Of a DNA stretch of 32,591 nucleotides, positions 24,098 to 32,591 are shown one piece after another. Positions within the stretch are counted from its first letter, which is position 1. Each line of letters begins with the position of its first letter. Source of the stretch: Porticoccaceae bacterium (GTDB lineage: Bacteria; Pseudomonadota; Gammaproteobacteria; Pseudomonadales; Porticoccaceae); assembly GCA_018663035.1 (NCBI GenBank), contig JABJEX010000007.1:1-32591 (forward strand), read 5' to 3'. Under the pieces are notes generated by a model. It had not been told where the DNA came from, did no database searches, and worked only from the letters and a program-made list of their open reading frames with translations. Both the position numbers and the translations under genes were made by a program.

Positions 24098-25282
24098 TCA
24101 GAGGGCACTGAGGCCCAGTTCAAGGTCAGCTTTAATATCAGCAATATCTTCCAAACCAACGGCGACACGAATTAGACCGTCAGAAATACCAGCGGCGGCA
24201 CGGGCCTCTTCAGACAGTCGCCCATGAGTGGTGGTTGCCGGGTGCACAATAGTGGTCTTGGCATCGCCTAAATTGGCCGTCAGAGACAGCATTCTCGTGC
24301 TATCAATAACCGCCCAAGCAGTTTCGCGCCCACCTTCGACAGTGAAGGCAACGACCCCTCCAAAGCCCGACTGCTGTTTCAGGGCAAGAGCGTGGCCGGG
24401 ATGATCTTCTAATCCAGCGTAGAAAACCTTGACGACCTTTGGATGGGCATTGAGCCAGTTCGCTAACTCGTTGGCATTAGCAGAATGAGCCTGCATACGG
24501 ATGCGCAGAGTTTCTAGACCTTTGAGAAAGACCCAGGCATTGAAAGGGCTCATGGTTGGCCCCGCGGCGCGCAAAAAACCAACCACCTGCTCCATCAGAT
24601 CTGAGCTGCCCAGCACAGCGCCCCCCAGGCAGCGACCCTGGCCATCAATGTATTTGGTCGCTGAGTGCAACACAATATCGGCACCCCAAAGCAGAGGTTT
24701 TTGCAGTACAGGTGTACAAAAACAGTTGTCTACCACAAACAGAGCATCGGCCTGTTTAGCAATCGCGGACAACGCCTCTAGATCGGCTATCTCAGATAGC
24801 GGGTTTGAGGGAGTCTCACAAAACATCATTTTGGTATTGGATTGAATAGCAGCCTGCCAGGCCTGTAGATCGGCTAACGGCACATAGGTCACCTGCACAC
24901 CGAACTTGGTAATGTACTTGTCCATCATGACTCTGGTGCTACCAAAGACGTCCTGAGAGCAGACCACATGATCACCAGATTGCAGAAGCGCCATGATCAC
25001 GCTGAGGGCGGCAGCCATGCCAGACGCTGTGGCAACACATTGCTCAGCTCCCTCTAGCGCGGCTAGACGCTTTTCAAAGGTGCTGACCGTAGGGTTGGTG
25101 TAGCGCGAGTAAACATTACCCTGTAGCTCATTGCTAAAGTACTTGGCGGCCATTTCGGCATTTTCAAAGACGTAGCTCGAGGTTAAAAATAGTGCCTCGG
25201 AATGTTCACTTTCATGACTGCGCTGATAGCCGCCGCGAATGGCGACTGTATCTGGCTGATACTGATCTTCATCCTTATCCAT
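24098..25282 (-). CDS. metZ: O-succinylhomoserine sulfhydrylase MetZ
   Basis: This 394-aa PLP enzyme of the Cys/Met metabolism family forms homocysteine from O-succinylhomoserine and sulfide. The PLP lysine is Lys210 in LHSATKYIDGQGR. YSRYTNPT (58-65) and ASGMAA (86-91), which help hold the cofactor, are present, as are FCETPSNPL and SLGD-like SLTANLGDAKTTIVHP. The RCLGGAVLGS segment and the purF neighbour point to MetZ and not to MetB or MetC. It starts 20 bp after purF, the same order as in Pseudomonas. Confidence 0.94.
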   Translation of the reverse strand: MDKDEDQYQPDTVAIRGGYQRSHESEHSEALFLTSSYVFENAEMAAKYFSNELQGNVYSRYTNPTVSTFEKRLAALEGAEQCVATASGMAAALSVIMALLQSGDHVVCSQDVFGSTRVMMDKYITKFGVQVTYVPLADLQAWQAAIQSNTKMMFCETPSNPLSEIADLEALSAIAKQADALFVVDNCFCTPVLQKPLLWGADIVLHSATKYIDGQGRCLGGAVLGSSDLMEQVVGFLRAAGPTMSPFNAWVFLKGLETLRIRMQAHSANANELANWLNAHPKVVKVFYAGLEDHPGHALALKQQSGFGGVVAFTVEGGRETAWAVIDSTRMLSLTANLGDAKTTIVHPATTTHGRLSEEARAAAGISDGLIRVAVGLEDIADIKADLELGLSAL

Positions 25283-25302
25283 GATTCAAATCCCAATGGG
25301 TT

Positions 25303-26832
25303 TTAAGACACGCTATTGTTGTGAATACCAATCACCTGCCCTGTTTTAGACTTGGCACTAGGATCCGATTTTTGCTTCGCGGCATCGTTGCGTAGACCCT
25401 CAATACGATCCAGATAGGTCTTATCTACGTCGCCGGTTATGTAGTTGCCATCGAACACCGAGCACTCAAAGCGGTTTATATCCTCATTACCCTCTGCAGC
25501 AGAACTGATTAAATCCTCAAGGTCCTGATAAATAATCCAGTCTGCACCTATGATTTCGCCTACTTCATCATCGGTGCGACCATGGGCGATCAGCTCAGTG
25601 GCTGACGGCATATCTATGCCATAGACATTGGGGTAGCGCACGCCTGGCGCTGCTGATGCCATATACACATTTTTGGCACCGGCGTCGCGAGCCATCTGAA
25701 TAATTTCCTGAGAGGTGGTACCACGGACAATGGAGTCATCGATCAGCAGTACATTTTTACCGGCAAATTCCAGTTTGACCGCATTGAGTTTTTGGCGCAC
25801 CGATTTCTTGCGCTCGGTCTGACCCGGCATAATAAAGGTTCGCCCGATATAGCGGTTTTTCATAAACCCTTCGCGCAACTTAACCCCGAGGCGCTCGGCC
25901 ATGGCCTGTGCAGAGACTCGGCTGGTATCAGGAATTGGGATGACCACATCGATATCATGATCAGGTTTGAGACGCAGCAGCTTTTCAGCCAGCTTCTCAC
26001 CCATGCGCAGACGACATTTGTATACCGATATATTGTCCATCAGAGAATCTGGGCGAGCAAAGTAAACGTGCTCAAAAATACAGGGTACCAGTTCGCTCTC
26101 GGCTGCACATTGTTGCAGGTGCACCTCACCGGCTTTATCCACAAACAGGGCCTCACCTGGAGCTAGGTCGCGAATCAACTCAAAGCCTAGATTATCCAAA
26201 ACCACTGACTCTGAGACCACAGCATATTCTTTACCGGCCGCCGTTTCTCGGACCCCATAGCAAAGCGGACGAATACCATGGGGGTCACGGAAGGCAAACA
26301 TACCGTAGTTGGCAATCAGACCTACAACCGCATAGGCACCTCGACAGCGCTTGTGAACCTGCTCTACAGCAGCAAAAATATCCTTACTACTGGGCTCTAA
26401 TTTACCACGCAACTGTAATTCATGGGCGAAGACATTGAGCAGCACTTCAGAATCAGAATCAGTATTTAGGTGGCGTAGATCGGCGCGAAAAATATGTCCG
26501 CGCAGTTCGTCAGCATTGGTCAGGTTGCCATTGTGAGCAATACAGATGCCATAGGGACTGTTCACATAGAGAGGCTGAGCCAGCGCTGGGCCAGAGCTGC
26601 CTGCGGTGGGATAGCGAACATGGCCAATACCCACATTGCCCACAAGACGCTCCATATGGCTCTGGCGAAATACATCTCGAGCCAGGCCTTCGCCTTTGCA
26701 CTGGTGCAGTTCGCCGTCAGCTTCGGTAACAATACCCGCTGCATCCTGACCGCGATGCTGCAGCATGGTCAACGCATCGTAGAGCCTTAAATTTACATCA
26801 GAAGATCCAGAGATTCCTACTACACCACACAT
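25303..26832 (-). CDS. purF: Amidophosphoribosyltransferase PurF
   Basis: PurF makes 5-phosphoribosylamine from PRPP and glutamine, the first step of purine synthesis. At 509 aa it has the E. coli-type length. The N-terminal nucleophile is Cys2 in MCGVVGISG. The glutaminase domain continues with [10 protein letters not shown] (25-34), GHVRYPTAG (70-78) and AHNGNLTNA (99-107). The PRPP loop is [13 protein letters not shown] (362-374). There is no long propeptide and no obvious Bacillus-type Fe-S cysteine set. It is 3 bp after cvpA, the classical cvpA-purF pair. Confidence 0.97.
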   Translation of the reverse strand: MCGVVGISGSSDVNLRLYDALTMLQHRGQDAAGIVTEADGELHQCKGEGLARDVFRQSHMERLVGNVGIGHVRYPTAGSSGPALAQPLYVNSPYGICIAHNGNLTNADELRGHIFRADLRHLNTDSDSEVLLNVFAHELQLRGKLEPSSKDIFAAVEQVHKRCRGAYAVVGLIANYGMFAFRDPHGIRPLCYGVRETAAGKEYAVVSESVVLDNLGFELIRDLAPGEALFVDKAGEVHLQQCAAESELVPCIFEHVYFARPDSLMDNISVYKCRLRMGEKLAEKLLRLKPDHDIDVVIPIPDTSRVSAQAMAERLGVKLREGFMKNRYIGRTFIMPGQTERKKSVRQKLNAVKLEFAGKNVLLIDDSIVRGTTSQEIIQMARDAGAKNVYMASAAPGVRYPNVYGIDMPSATELIAHGRTDDEVGEIIGADWIIYQDLEDLISSAAEGNEDINRFECSVFDGNYITGDVDKTYLDRIEGLRNDAAKQKSDPSAKSKTGQVIGIHNNSVS

Positions 26833-26835
26833 GGG

Positions 26836-27336
26836 CTACATCCAACTCGTCAAGAAGTCTTTAACGCCAGCTGCCGCCTCCCTGCCCCAGGTTTCAAAGC
26901 CCTGAAACAGCGGAATAAGTGCCGACGCATTCCACCAGGGATCCTGATCGACTGGCACCGCTTTTGGCAATATTACTACCAGCGCCAGCACAATCAACAA
27001 TCCTCGAAATACACCAAAAACCAACCCTAACGTCCTGTCTGTTCCGCTCAATCCCGTTGAGCTCACCAGTTTTCCCAATAAAAAATTCACTACGGCTCCA
27101 AGCAATAAGGTGCCAACAAACAGGCCACCCCAGGCTGCCAGCTGCCGAAACGAAGCCAGCTCTATAAAGTTAACCAGCATCTCGGACACTGGCTCTTTAA
27201 AATTCATCGCCACAATAAAGGCGGCTATCCAAATAACCAGTGACATAGCCTCTTTAACAAAGCCTCTCACTAAGCTAATTAGTCCTGAAATCGCAACAAT
27301 TGCCAGTATAACCAAATCTGCAGTGGCGAAATCCAT
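26836..27336 (-). CDS. cvpA: CvpA family membrane protein
   Basis: This 166-aa inner-membrane protein of the CvpA (colicin V production) family has four hydrophobic segments, at about 5-23, 30-45, 65-90 and 103-125. The N-terminal DLVILAIVAISGLISLVRGFVKEAMSL and the central DRTLGLVFGVFRGLLIV segment are family signatures. The role is poorly defined, linked to envelope homeostasis in enteric bacteria and to colicin V export. It sits between dedD and purF, 10 and 3 bp away. Confidence 0.95.
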   Translation of the reverse strand: MDFATADLVILAIVAISGLISLVRGFVKEAMSLVIWIAAFIVAMNFKEPVSEMLVNFIELASFRQLAAWGGLFVGTLLLGAVVNFLLGKLVSSTGLSGTDRTLGLVFGVFRGLLIVLALVVILPKAVPVDQDPWWNASALIPLFQGFETWGREAAAGVKDFLTSWM

Positions 27337-27346
27337 CGGCTAACCT

Positions 27347-27868
27347 CTAGGGCACATAGTGCAAAATAATTGCATCGGTTTGAAAAGCCTTATCAATACT
27401 CGCCTTGTCGGCAGCCGCTCGGCGTTTGTCTATTTTTGGCCCTACATACACTCTATGATGAGTCTTATCATTAATCACAACGCGCTTGGTAAAGGCCCTG
27501 TAGTTTTGTTCACGCAGTTTGTCGGACAGCTCTTCGGCACTGCTCTGCTCGGCAAAACTACTGACCTGCACCAGCCACCCTTTTGGTAGCCCTTGATCAT
27601 TTAGGCCATAGGGTTTTTCACTGTCATCAGTGGCGGGCAGAGATTTTTCGACATCGAATAGCGGAGTCTTGAGATCCTGATCCGCGATGGCGGCAGGACG
27701 CTGCGCCTTGTCTACAGATACTGCGATTATTTCTGGCGCTGCTGGCAGTTTACTGCTGCGATCCACGCGGCTGGGATCGGCAAAATCGAAGAGCACCGGC
27801 AAGATAATCACGCCTAGGGCTCCCAATACCAGAGCACCGACAATTCGCTGATTTAATCCACTACTCAA
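27347..27868 (-). CDS. dedD: SPOR domain protein (DedD-like)
   Basis: This 173-aa protein has one membrane helix (about 10-27, VGALVLGALGVIILPVLF) and a periplasmic linker. A C-terminal SPOR domain spans about 96-173 (GWLVQVSSFAEQSSAEELSDKLREQ... HRVYVGPKIDKRRA). SPOR domains bind denuded peptidoglycan at the division site, and DedD takes part in septal constriction. The start is TTG at 27868, supported by AGAGG six bases upstream and by the 8-nt overlap with the folC stop (TTGAGTAG). The folC-dedD-cvpA-purF order supports the assignment. Confidence 0.92.
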   Translation of the reverse strand: MSSGLNQRIVGALVLGALGVIILPVLFDFADPSRVDRSSKLPAAPEIIAVSVDKAQRPAAIADQDLKTPLFDVEKSLPATDDSEKPYGLNDQGLPKGWLVQVSSFAEQSSAEELSDKLREQNYRAFTKRVVINDKTHHRVYVGPKIDKRRAAADKASIDKAFQTDAIILHYVP

Positions 27869-29141
27869 AAGAAACCTCTGCCATTATTAATTTCAACACC
27901 GATGCGACAGTGTGAAATGATCCAAATACCACAATTTGATCTGCTGTTGTCGCTGCCTCTACCGTCTTTAAAAACGCGGCCTCTAGAGAGCTGTGTAACT
28001 GCCCTGACTGGCCAGCATTGTATAACAAATCGAGCAGAGATTGGCCTTTGCTAGCCCTCGGGCTATCGCTTATTTCTGCCAAATTCCATTCATCTACCAC
28101 ACTCGCCATGGGCGCAATAATTCCCGACCAATCTTTGTCATCTAAGACCGAGGCGACCGCCAGTGTTTTACCCTCGACATCTGGCAAACCCAATGCCAGC
28201 ACCTCTGCAGCCGCTGGATTGTGAGCGACATCTAAAATAATCTTAACGCCCCTAAACTGTAACTGCTGCTGTCGCCCGGTTAGGCTCAAGCCCTGCAGGG
28301 CGCTGCGCACGCCTTGAGCATTTAATGAGATACCAGCACTGAGCAGTGCCTGAATAGCCAGAGTTTTATTTAATGGCAGCAGACCCGGGCCCTCAAGGCC
28401 GTCAAACTGTGTCCTTGCGGCTTTAGTCTGAACAGAGCAGCTAAATGTCTGACCCTGGGTGTAGGTAAAATCATGGCCGGCAAACAGCGCACTAGCGCCG
28501 GTCTCTGCAACCAACAGATGGAAGTCTTCTGGATAGTCCTGCTCACCGATTATCAGTGGCCGTTCAGGACGGGCTATGCCGAGCTTCTCGCGGGCGATTA
28601 AAGTTCTCGTATGACCCAACCAGTCGCAGTGGTCCAGAGCAACGCTGGTGAGCACCGCAACATCTGCATCTATGATGTTTATTGCGTCTAGGCGACCACC
28701 GAGGCCAACCTCAAGCAACATAACTTCGAGGCCAGCCTGATAAAATACTACCAGCGCCGCCAAGGTGCCAAATTCAAAATAGGTGAGGGAAATTTCACCG
28801 CGAACCGCTTCTATTTGCTCAAACGCGTTGACGACCACCTGATCCGATACAGGCTGCCCCGCTAGGCAGATACGCTCGTTGTAGGCTAGAAAGTGCGGCG
28901 AGGTAAAGGCCCCCACAGTGTAACCATGTGCCAGCAGGAGAGCCTGCATACTGCGAACACAGGAGCCCTTGCCGTTGGTTCCGGCCACAGTGATCGCAAG
29001 CGGTGGTTTTTGTTGGCTTAACTCTGGACTGAGCAAAAGCCGAGACCAGACTTCGGCAACACGCTCTAGACCCAACTCTATCTCACTGGGGTGCCTGCTT
29101 TCGAGTAGTTGCAGCCAGTCAGCGAGAGACCGGTCAGGCAT
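27861..29141 (-). CDS. folC: Folylpolyglutamate / dihydrofolate synthase FolC
   Basis: This 426-aa bifunctional ligase adds glutamate to dihydropteroate and to folates. The P-loop is GTNGKGS (54-60), followed by the family's TSPHLLAYNERI-like segment ([14 protein letters not shown]). The metal-binding region [13 protein letters not shown] and the HCDWLGHT stretch follow. LDVAHNPAA marks the Mur ligase C-terminal domain. I use the ATG at 29141 ([10 protein letters not shown]) instead of a start 18 codons upstream, because it gives the usual N-terminus and an 8-nt overlap with the accD stop (ATGCCTGA). Confidence 0.95.
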   Translation of the reverse strand: MPDRSLADWLQLLESRHPSEIELGLERVAEVWSRLLLSPELSQQKPPLAITVAGTNGKGSCVRSMQALLLAHGYTVGAFTSPHFLAYNERICLAGQPVSDQVVVNAFEQIEAVRGEISLTYFEFGTLAALVVFYQAGLEVMLLEVGLGGRLDAINIIDADVAVLTSVALDHCDWLGHTRTLIAREKLGIARPERPLIIGEQDYPEDFHLLVAETGASALFAGHDFTYTQGQTFSCSVQTKAARTQFDGLEGPGLLPLNKTLAIQALLSAGISLNAQGVRSALQGLSLTGRQQQLQFRGVKIILDVAHNPAAAEVLALGLPDVEGKTLAVASVLDDKDWSGIIAPMASVVDEWNLAEISDSPRASKGQSLLDLLYNAGQSGQLHSSLEAAFLKTVEAATTADQIVVFGSFHTVASVLKLIMAEVSFE

Positions 29142-30006
29142 CGCTGGGTTCTGGTACGTTGATGAGTTTGGAGAGTATGGAGCCCAGACGGTCACGCATT
29201 TGATGACGGCTGACGATCATATCAATATGGCCCTTCTCCAGCAGAAACTCACTGCGCTGAAAACCTTTCGGCAGTTTTTGGCGAATGGTTTGCTCAATAA
29301 TATTGGGGCCAGCAAATCCTGCTCGAGCACCAGGCTCTGCAACATTTAAATCACCTAGCATAGCGAGACTGGCTGATACGCCACCGTACACAGGATCCGT
29401 CATAACAGAAATATAGGGTACGCCCGCCGCGCTCAGGCGCTGAAGCACAGCACTGGTTTTAGCCATTTGCATCAGTGAAATTAGCGCTTCCTGCATACGG
29501 GCTCCGCCGGTGGCAGAAAAACAGATAAAGGGGCGACGCTCTTCAAGTGCTAGATTGGCCGCTCGGGTAAATTTCTCGCCCACTGCGTAGCCCATTGATC
29601 CACCATGGAAGGCAAATTCGAAGGCGCAGGCAACAACTGGGATGCCCTTTAGAGACCCACTCATGGCGATCAATGCGTCTTTTTCACCGGTCTTTTTCTG
29701 GGCATCCGTGAGGCGATCTTTGTACTTTTTCACATCGCGGAATTTGAGGCGATCTATAGGCTCGACATCATCGGCGATCTCGGCACGCCCCTGTTCATCA
29801 AGGAACATATCAAGGCGACGTCGGGCGCCAATACGCATATGGTGTTCACATTTGGGGCAGACATCAAGATTGCGTTCTAACTCTGGGCGATATAACGGCG
29901 AAGCGCACTTAGGGCACTTTTTCCAGAGCCCTTCGGGGATGGAATTTGAGCGTTCGTTTTTGCCTGTGGAGGGTCCTGCAGGTCTAATGCGTTTCAGCCA
30001 ATTCAT
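29134..30006 (-). CDS. accD: Acetyl-CoA carboxylase carboxyltransferase beta subunit AccD
   Basis: With AccA, this 290-aa subunit transfers the carboxyl group from biotin to acetyl-CoA, the first committed step of fatty acid synthesis. The N-terminal C4 zinc finger is Cys31, 34, 50 and 53 (CPKCASPLY... DVCPKCEHH). The carboxyltransferase core shows the [13 protein letters not shown]-like stretch ([20 protein letters not shown]), [25 protein letters not shown] and [19 protein letters not shown]. It is separated from trpF by a 213-bp gap, so a promoter may lie there, and it is translationally coupled to folC. Confidence 0.97.
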   Translation of the reverse strand: MNWLKRIRPAGPSTGKNERSNSIPEGLWKKCPKCASPLYRPELERNLDVCPKCEHHMRIGARRRLDMFLDEQGRAEIADDVEPIDRLKFRDVKKYKDRLTDAQKKTGEKDALIAMSGSLKGIPVVACAFEFAFHGGSMGYAVGEKFTRAANLALEERRPFICFSATGGARMQEALISLMQMAKTSAVLQRLSAAGVPYISVMTDPVYGGVSASLAMLGDLNVAEPGARAGFAGPNIIEQTIRQKLPKGFQRSEFLLEKGHIDMIVSRHQMRDRLGSILSKLINVPEPSDA

Positions 30007-30071
30007 CGCTTACCTTTTAACTAAGGTTACTGAGCTTGAGCCCAATTATTGTAACGTCGTCAGAGTCGGGC

Positions 30072-30080
30072 ATTCTAACA
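30072..30080 (-). promoter_or_regulatory. Possible extended -10 for the accD operon
   Basis: In the 213-bp gap between trpF and accD the minus strand has TGTTAGAAT (30080-30072), an extended -10 with a good TAGAAT hexamer. I could not find a convincing -35 at 17 bp. The leader to accD would be about 60 nt. The rest of the gap shows no gene or clear terminator. Confidence 0.25.
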
Positions 30081-30219
30081 TGACAATATGGCTCTAGATA
30101 AGATGCAGAGAAATTTTTTATCGCTCTGAGTCAATGCAAAAATAGCCCCTGAAGCTCGTCATGAGAAGACTACCGTTGTCGCTTGCACCACGCAGCCTAT
30201 ACTCAAAACATACCCTTAA

Positions 30220-30849
30220 CTATAGACCCACTGCAGCCAGTTTAGCTTGATTAATAAATTCAGCCACCTTGACAGGATCTTTTATGCCCGGTGCTGATTC
30301 AACGCCACCGCTGACATCCACCATATCCGGAGCCACCAACTGCACCGCGCTAGCAACATTTTGCGGCGTTAAACCGCCAGCTAAAATCAGTGGGTAGTCT
30401 CTATGGCTGGGCAGCCGATTCCAATCAAACCTGTGACCTGTGCCGCCGTATTGATCCGCACTCCAAGCATCGAAAAGAAAGCCACCTGGTGCCTGATAAG
30501 CGGCTACTTCAGCATCTAAATCGAGACCCTCGCGCATGCGGATTGCGCGAATAAATGGAAAGTTAAACTGCTGACAAAATTCTGGCGTCTCATCACCATG
30601 GAATTGCAGTACATCCGGCTTTACCTCAGTAATCACCTGCTCTACCTGTGTCCTATCGGCATTAACTAGCAGTGCCACGGCCAAAACGCTCTCACCAATT
30701 TGCTGGCGAATTTCAGCAGCGCGTTGCATGTCCACATGGCGAGAACTTTTTGAATAGATCACTAGCCCCAGAGCATCGGCACCAGCTCGCTGGGCCATCA
30801 GGGCCTGTTCGGGACTAGTGATACCACAGATTTTTACGCGCACTGTCAT
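30220..30849 (-). CDS. trpF: Phosphoribosylanthranilate isomerase TrpF
   Basis: This 209-aa TIM-barrel enzyme catalyses the Amadori rearrangement in tryptophan synthesis. The catalytic Cys8 is in VKICGITS. DALGLVIYSKSSRHV, the LQFHGDE strand and AGGLTPQNV (the phosphate-binding loop) are present, and VDVSGGVESAPGIKD carries the catalytic Asp. It is a monofunctional TrpF, 31 bp after truA and ahead of accD, as in Pseudomonas. Confidence 0.96.
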   Translation of the reverse strand: MTVRVKICGITSPEQALMAQRAGADALGLVIYSKSSRHVDMQRAAEIRQQIGESVLAVALLVNADRTQVEQVITEVKPDVLQFHGDETPEFCQQFNFPFIRAIRMREGLDLDAEVAAYQAPGGFLFDAWSADQYGGTGHRFDWNRLPSHRDYPLILAGGLTPQNVASAVQLVAPDMVDVSGGVESAPGIKDPVKVAEFINQAKLAAVGL

Positions 30850-30880
30850 GGGGTTAACTCGTTATCTTGGTCTGGATCTA

Positions 30881-31750
30881 TCAGTTTAATGGGTTGAGCT
30901 GGTCTGGCAAAAATACCGGGCCCACTGGCAGCACTGGCATACTTGGGTGCTCAGGATACTGCACATTTACCAAATATAAGCCATTGGGAGCGGCGGTAGC
31001 GCCACTCTGGTTACGGTCACCTGCGGCTAGCAATTGCTTGATCCAACTGGGCTGTTTACGCCCAAAACCAACTTCCAACAGCGAGCCTACCATATTGCGT
31101 ACCATATGCAGCACAAAGGCATTGGCACTCACTTCAAATACGAGTAACTGGCCTGCCTGATAGATATTGGCGCTAGTGACATTGCGAAATGGCGACAGTG
31201 ACTGACAGCCGGCTCCGCGGAATGCTGAGAAGTCCTGCTCTCCCAACAGATACTGACAGGCCTCTTGCATAGCCACTGGATTAACAGGAAATTTTACCCA
31301 GGTAACAGCATTGGCCAAAATGCCCGGCCGCGCCCTGGAGACGGCCATCACATAGCGATAGGTTCTCGACGCAGCGCTAAAGCGCGCATGGAAGCTGGCA
31401 TCTACCTGATCAGCCCAGACTAAAGAGATACTGTCTGGCAGCTTGCTATTGGCACCCTGAATCCAATTATGGCCAGTTCTATCCGCTTGACTATCGAAAT
31501 GAATAACCTGATGACTGGCGTGAACCCCTGTGTCTGTGCGACCTGCGCAGTTAAGAGTAAGCGGCTGATCGGCAACATAGCTGAGCGCTGACTCCAGCGC
31601 CTGCTGCACCGAGGGGCTGTGCTTTTGTTTTTGGAAACCACAAAAAGCACTGCCGTCGTATTGGACGACGGCAGCGTAGCGTTTTGTTCCCTCTGGGAGA
31701 TTATAAGCCTCGGGAATTTTGCAATTAGGTGTGTAAACCCAATCTGACAT
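30881..31750 (-). CDS. truA: tRNA pseudouridine synthase TruA
   Basis: This 289-aa enzyme makes pseudouridine at positions 38-40 of the tRNA anticodon arm. The catalytic Asp73 lies in CAGRTDTGVHASHQVIHFD. RYAAVVQYDGSAFCGFQ opens the fold, and NAFVLHMVRNMVGSLLEVG is the conserved C-terminal helix region. About 23 residues precede the usual start of the fold, a modest N-terminal extension. It starts 24 bp after fimV, the usual fimV-truA order. Confidence 0.96.
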   Translation of the reverse strand: MSDWVYTPNCKIPEAYNLPEGTKRYAAVVQYDGSAFCGFQKQKHSPSVQQALESALSYVADQPLTLNCAGRTDTGVHASHQVIHFDSQADRTGHNWIQGANSKLPDSISLVWADQVDASFHARFSAASRTYRYVMAVSRARPGILANAVTWVKFPVNPVAMQEACQYLLGEQDFSAFRGAGCQSLSPFRNVTSANIYQAGQLLVFEVSANAFVLHMVRNMVGSLLEVGFGRKQPSWIKQLLAAGDRNQSGATAAPNGLYLVNVQYPEHPSMPVLPVGPVFLPDQLNPLN

Positions 31751-31774
31751 TGTTGTTTTCCGTTAAGTGACTCG

Positions 31775-32591
31775 TTAGTTTTTGTTATCTAGTCTGTCCA
31801 GCACCGCCTGAGCACGCGCCTGACCCAGGTCGTCTGCTTCGCCAATAATTTCCTCTAGGATCTCTCGGGCACCCTCTGAATCACCCATTTCGATATAGGT
31901 ATTGGCTAGGTCTAGCTTAACGTCCACAGGGTTGATCTCTGCCACATCATCGAGATCTTCAAAATCATCTAGGCTAGTGGAAAATACATTTAGCTCGTCG
32001 TCGGCAGCAACCTGAGCACCGCTGTCTGAACTCTCCACTGGAGTTATATCGGCGAAGATTCCACCGTCCATAAAGCCATCATCAAGGAAGTCTTCGTCGA
32101 GAACCGAGGCGGCCAGTTCATCGATATCCTGATCACCTACCAGCTCTAGATCTTCTAAGTCATCGCTAGCGGTTCGCGGATTTACCTCTGATGTTTGTTG
32201 TACGGATTCCTCTGAGCCTGCAACTTCGGGGCTGTCTGCTGCCAGCTTTTCTGGCTCTTCATCCATGTGCGCCGCTGGTTCCTCGCTGGGCTCAGCTTTG
32301 TTATTTGGCTGAGGCTCTTTATCTAGCTGAGGCTCTGTATCTGGCTGAAGCTCTTTATCTAGCTGAGGCTCTGCATCTTGATGAGGCTCTGCATCTTGAT
32401 GAGGCTCTGCATCTGGCTGAGGCTCTTTAACTGGCTGAGGCTCTGCATCTTGCTGAGGCTCTAAATTCGGCTCAGTGATGGCTAGGTTATCTGTGACGTC
32501 GGCTAGGCTGTCTTCCTCGCCGACTGGCGCAGAGGTTCTGCGCAACATAACAAGCAGCAACAAAATAAGGGCTCCGAGCCCACCCCAGACA
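31775..32591 (-). CDS. fimV: FimV/HubP-like polar protein, C-terminal part, 5' partial
   Basis: The frame is open to the right edge, so only the last ~270 residues are seen. They begin with a membrane helix (VWGGLGALILLLLVMLRR). A long acidic, Pro/Glu-rich cytoplasmic region follows, with an 18-bp tandem repeat. The C-terminal FimV domain is about the last 60 residues (VDVKLDLANTYIEMGDSEGAREILEEIIGEADD), a TPR-like helical pair. FimV/HubP proteins organise the cell pole, including type IV pili, twitching and chemosensory components. The LysM domain expected upstream is outside the window. The downstream truA neighbour supports the call. Confidence 0.92.
   Translation of the reverse strand, partial: VWGGLGALILLLLVMLRRTSAPVGEEDSLADVTDNLAITEPNLEPQQDAEPQPVKEPQPDAEPHQDAEPHQDAEPQLDKELQPDTEPQLDKEPQPNNKAEPSEEPAAHMDEEPEKLAADSPEVAGSEESVQQTSEVNPRTASDDLEDLELVGDQDIDELAASVLDEDFLDDGFMDGGIFADITPVESSDSGAQVAADDELNVFSTSLDDFEDLDDVAEINPVDVKLDLANTYIEMGDSEGAREILEEIIGEADDLGQARAQAVLDRLDNKN
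32311..32472 (-). repeat. Nine 18-bp tandem repeats in fimV
   Basis: Nine contiguous 18-bp units span 162 bp. On the plus strand they resemble GAGGCTCTGCATCTTGAT. Two neighbouring units (32365-32382, 32383-32400) are identical and the rest differ at a few bases. The coding strand gives a hexapeptide close to Q-x-D-x-E-P in the acidic linker after the membrane helix. The unit length keeps the frame, so copy number can change without breaking the protein. Confidence 0.92.

Noticed and set aside
32191-32430. Plus-strand frame with an ALYLAE-type repeat, resembling a repeat protein or a CRISPR-like array
   Set aside because: It is the antisense of the 18-bp fimV repeats. Units are contiguous with no spacers, so it is not CRISPR.

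Overview
The window is ordinary, densely coded chromosome of a free-living gammaproteobacterium of intermediate GC. The best clue to lineage is gene order. The right third reads, on the minus strand, fimV-truA-trpF-accD-folC-dedD-cvpA-purF-metZ, an order familiar from Pseudomonas and relatives. The rnd-ycgL-ycgN block also fits. GC lower than Pseudomonas, a retinol-saturase-like oxidoreductase and an oligopeptide importer would suit a marine Cellvibrionales/Porticoccaceae-type (SAR92/OM60-like) organism, but that placement is inference. I saw no insertion sequence, prophage, CRISPR array or tRNA.

Layout. (1) 1-1847 (+): the 3' part of putA (proline catabolism), cut by the left edge. (2) 2027-8771 (-): a MoxR AAA+ ATPase with its VWA partner, then fadD, ubiX, a PPOX-like flavoprotein and recQ. 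(3) 8840-11142 (+): the most interesting stretch. Two copies of the same bipartite element, TTTTTTGAATCYAAATC followed after 12 bases by CGTC, lie upstream of a 33-codon membrane peptide gene and of a three-gene operon. That operon encodes a membrane protein, an ECF sigma factor and a small two-helix protein that may be its anti-sigma factor. (4) 11104-17826 (-): dnaX-ebfC-recR-rnd-ycgL-ycgN-membrane protein-RetSat-like oxidoreductase, tightly packed. dnaX carries a complete -1 frameshift cassette: an internal AGGAGG, A AAA AAG, and an 8-bp stem. (5) 17899-18004 (-): the 4.5S signal recognition particle RNA. (6) 18200-23316 (+): an oligopeptide ABC importer, oppA-oppB-oppC and a fused double ATPase oppDF. 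(7) 23462-32591 (-): msrA, metZ, purF, cvpA, dedD, folC, accD, trpF, truA and the 3' part of fimV, which contains nine 18-bp tandem repeats.

How the parts fit. The recombination and replication genes (dnaX, ebfC, recR) form a classical group followed by RNase D. The accD to metZ block mixes fatty acid, folate, purine and methionine biosynthesis, with msrA adding methionine repair. The sigma-factor locus looks like a self-contained stress regulon: the sigma factor would activate its own operon and the adjacent small peptide gene. This is the best candidate here for something undescribed. It rests on shared sequence and spacing at two sites, not on a recognised named system.
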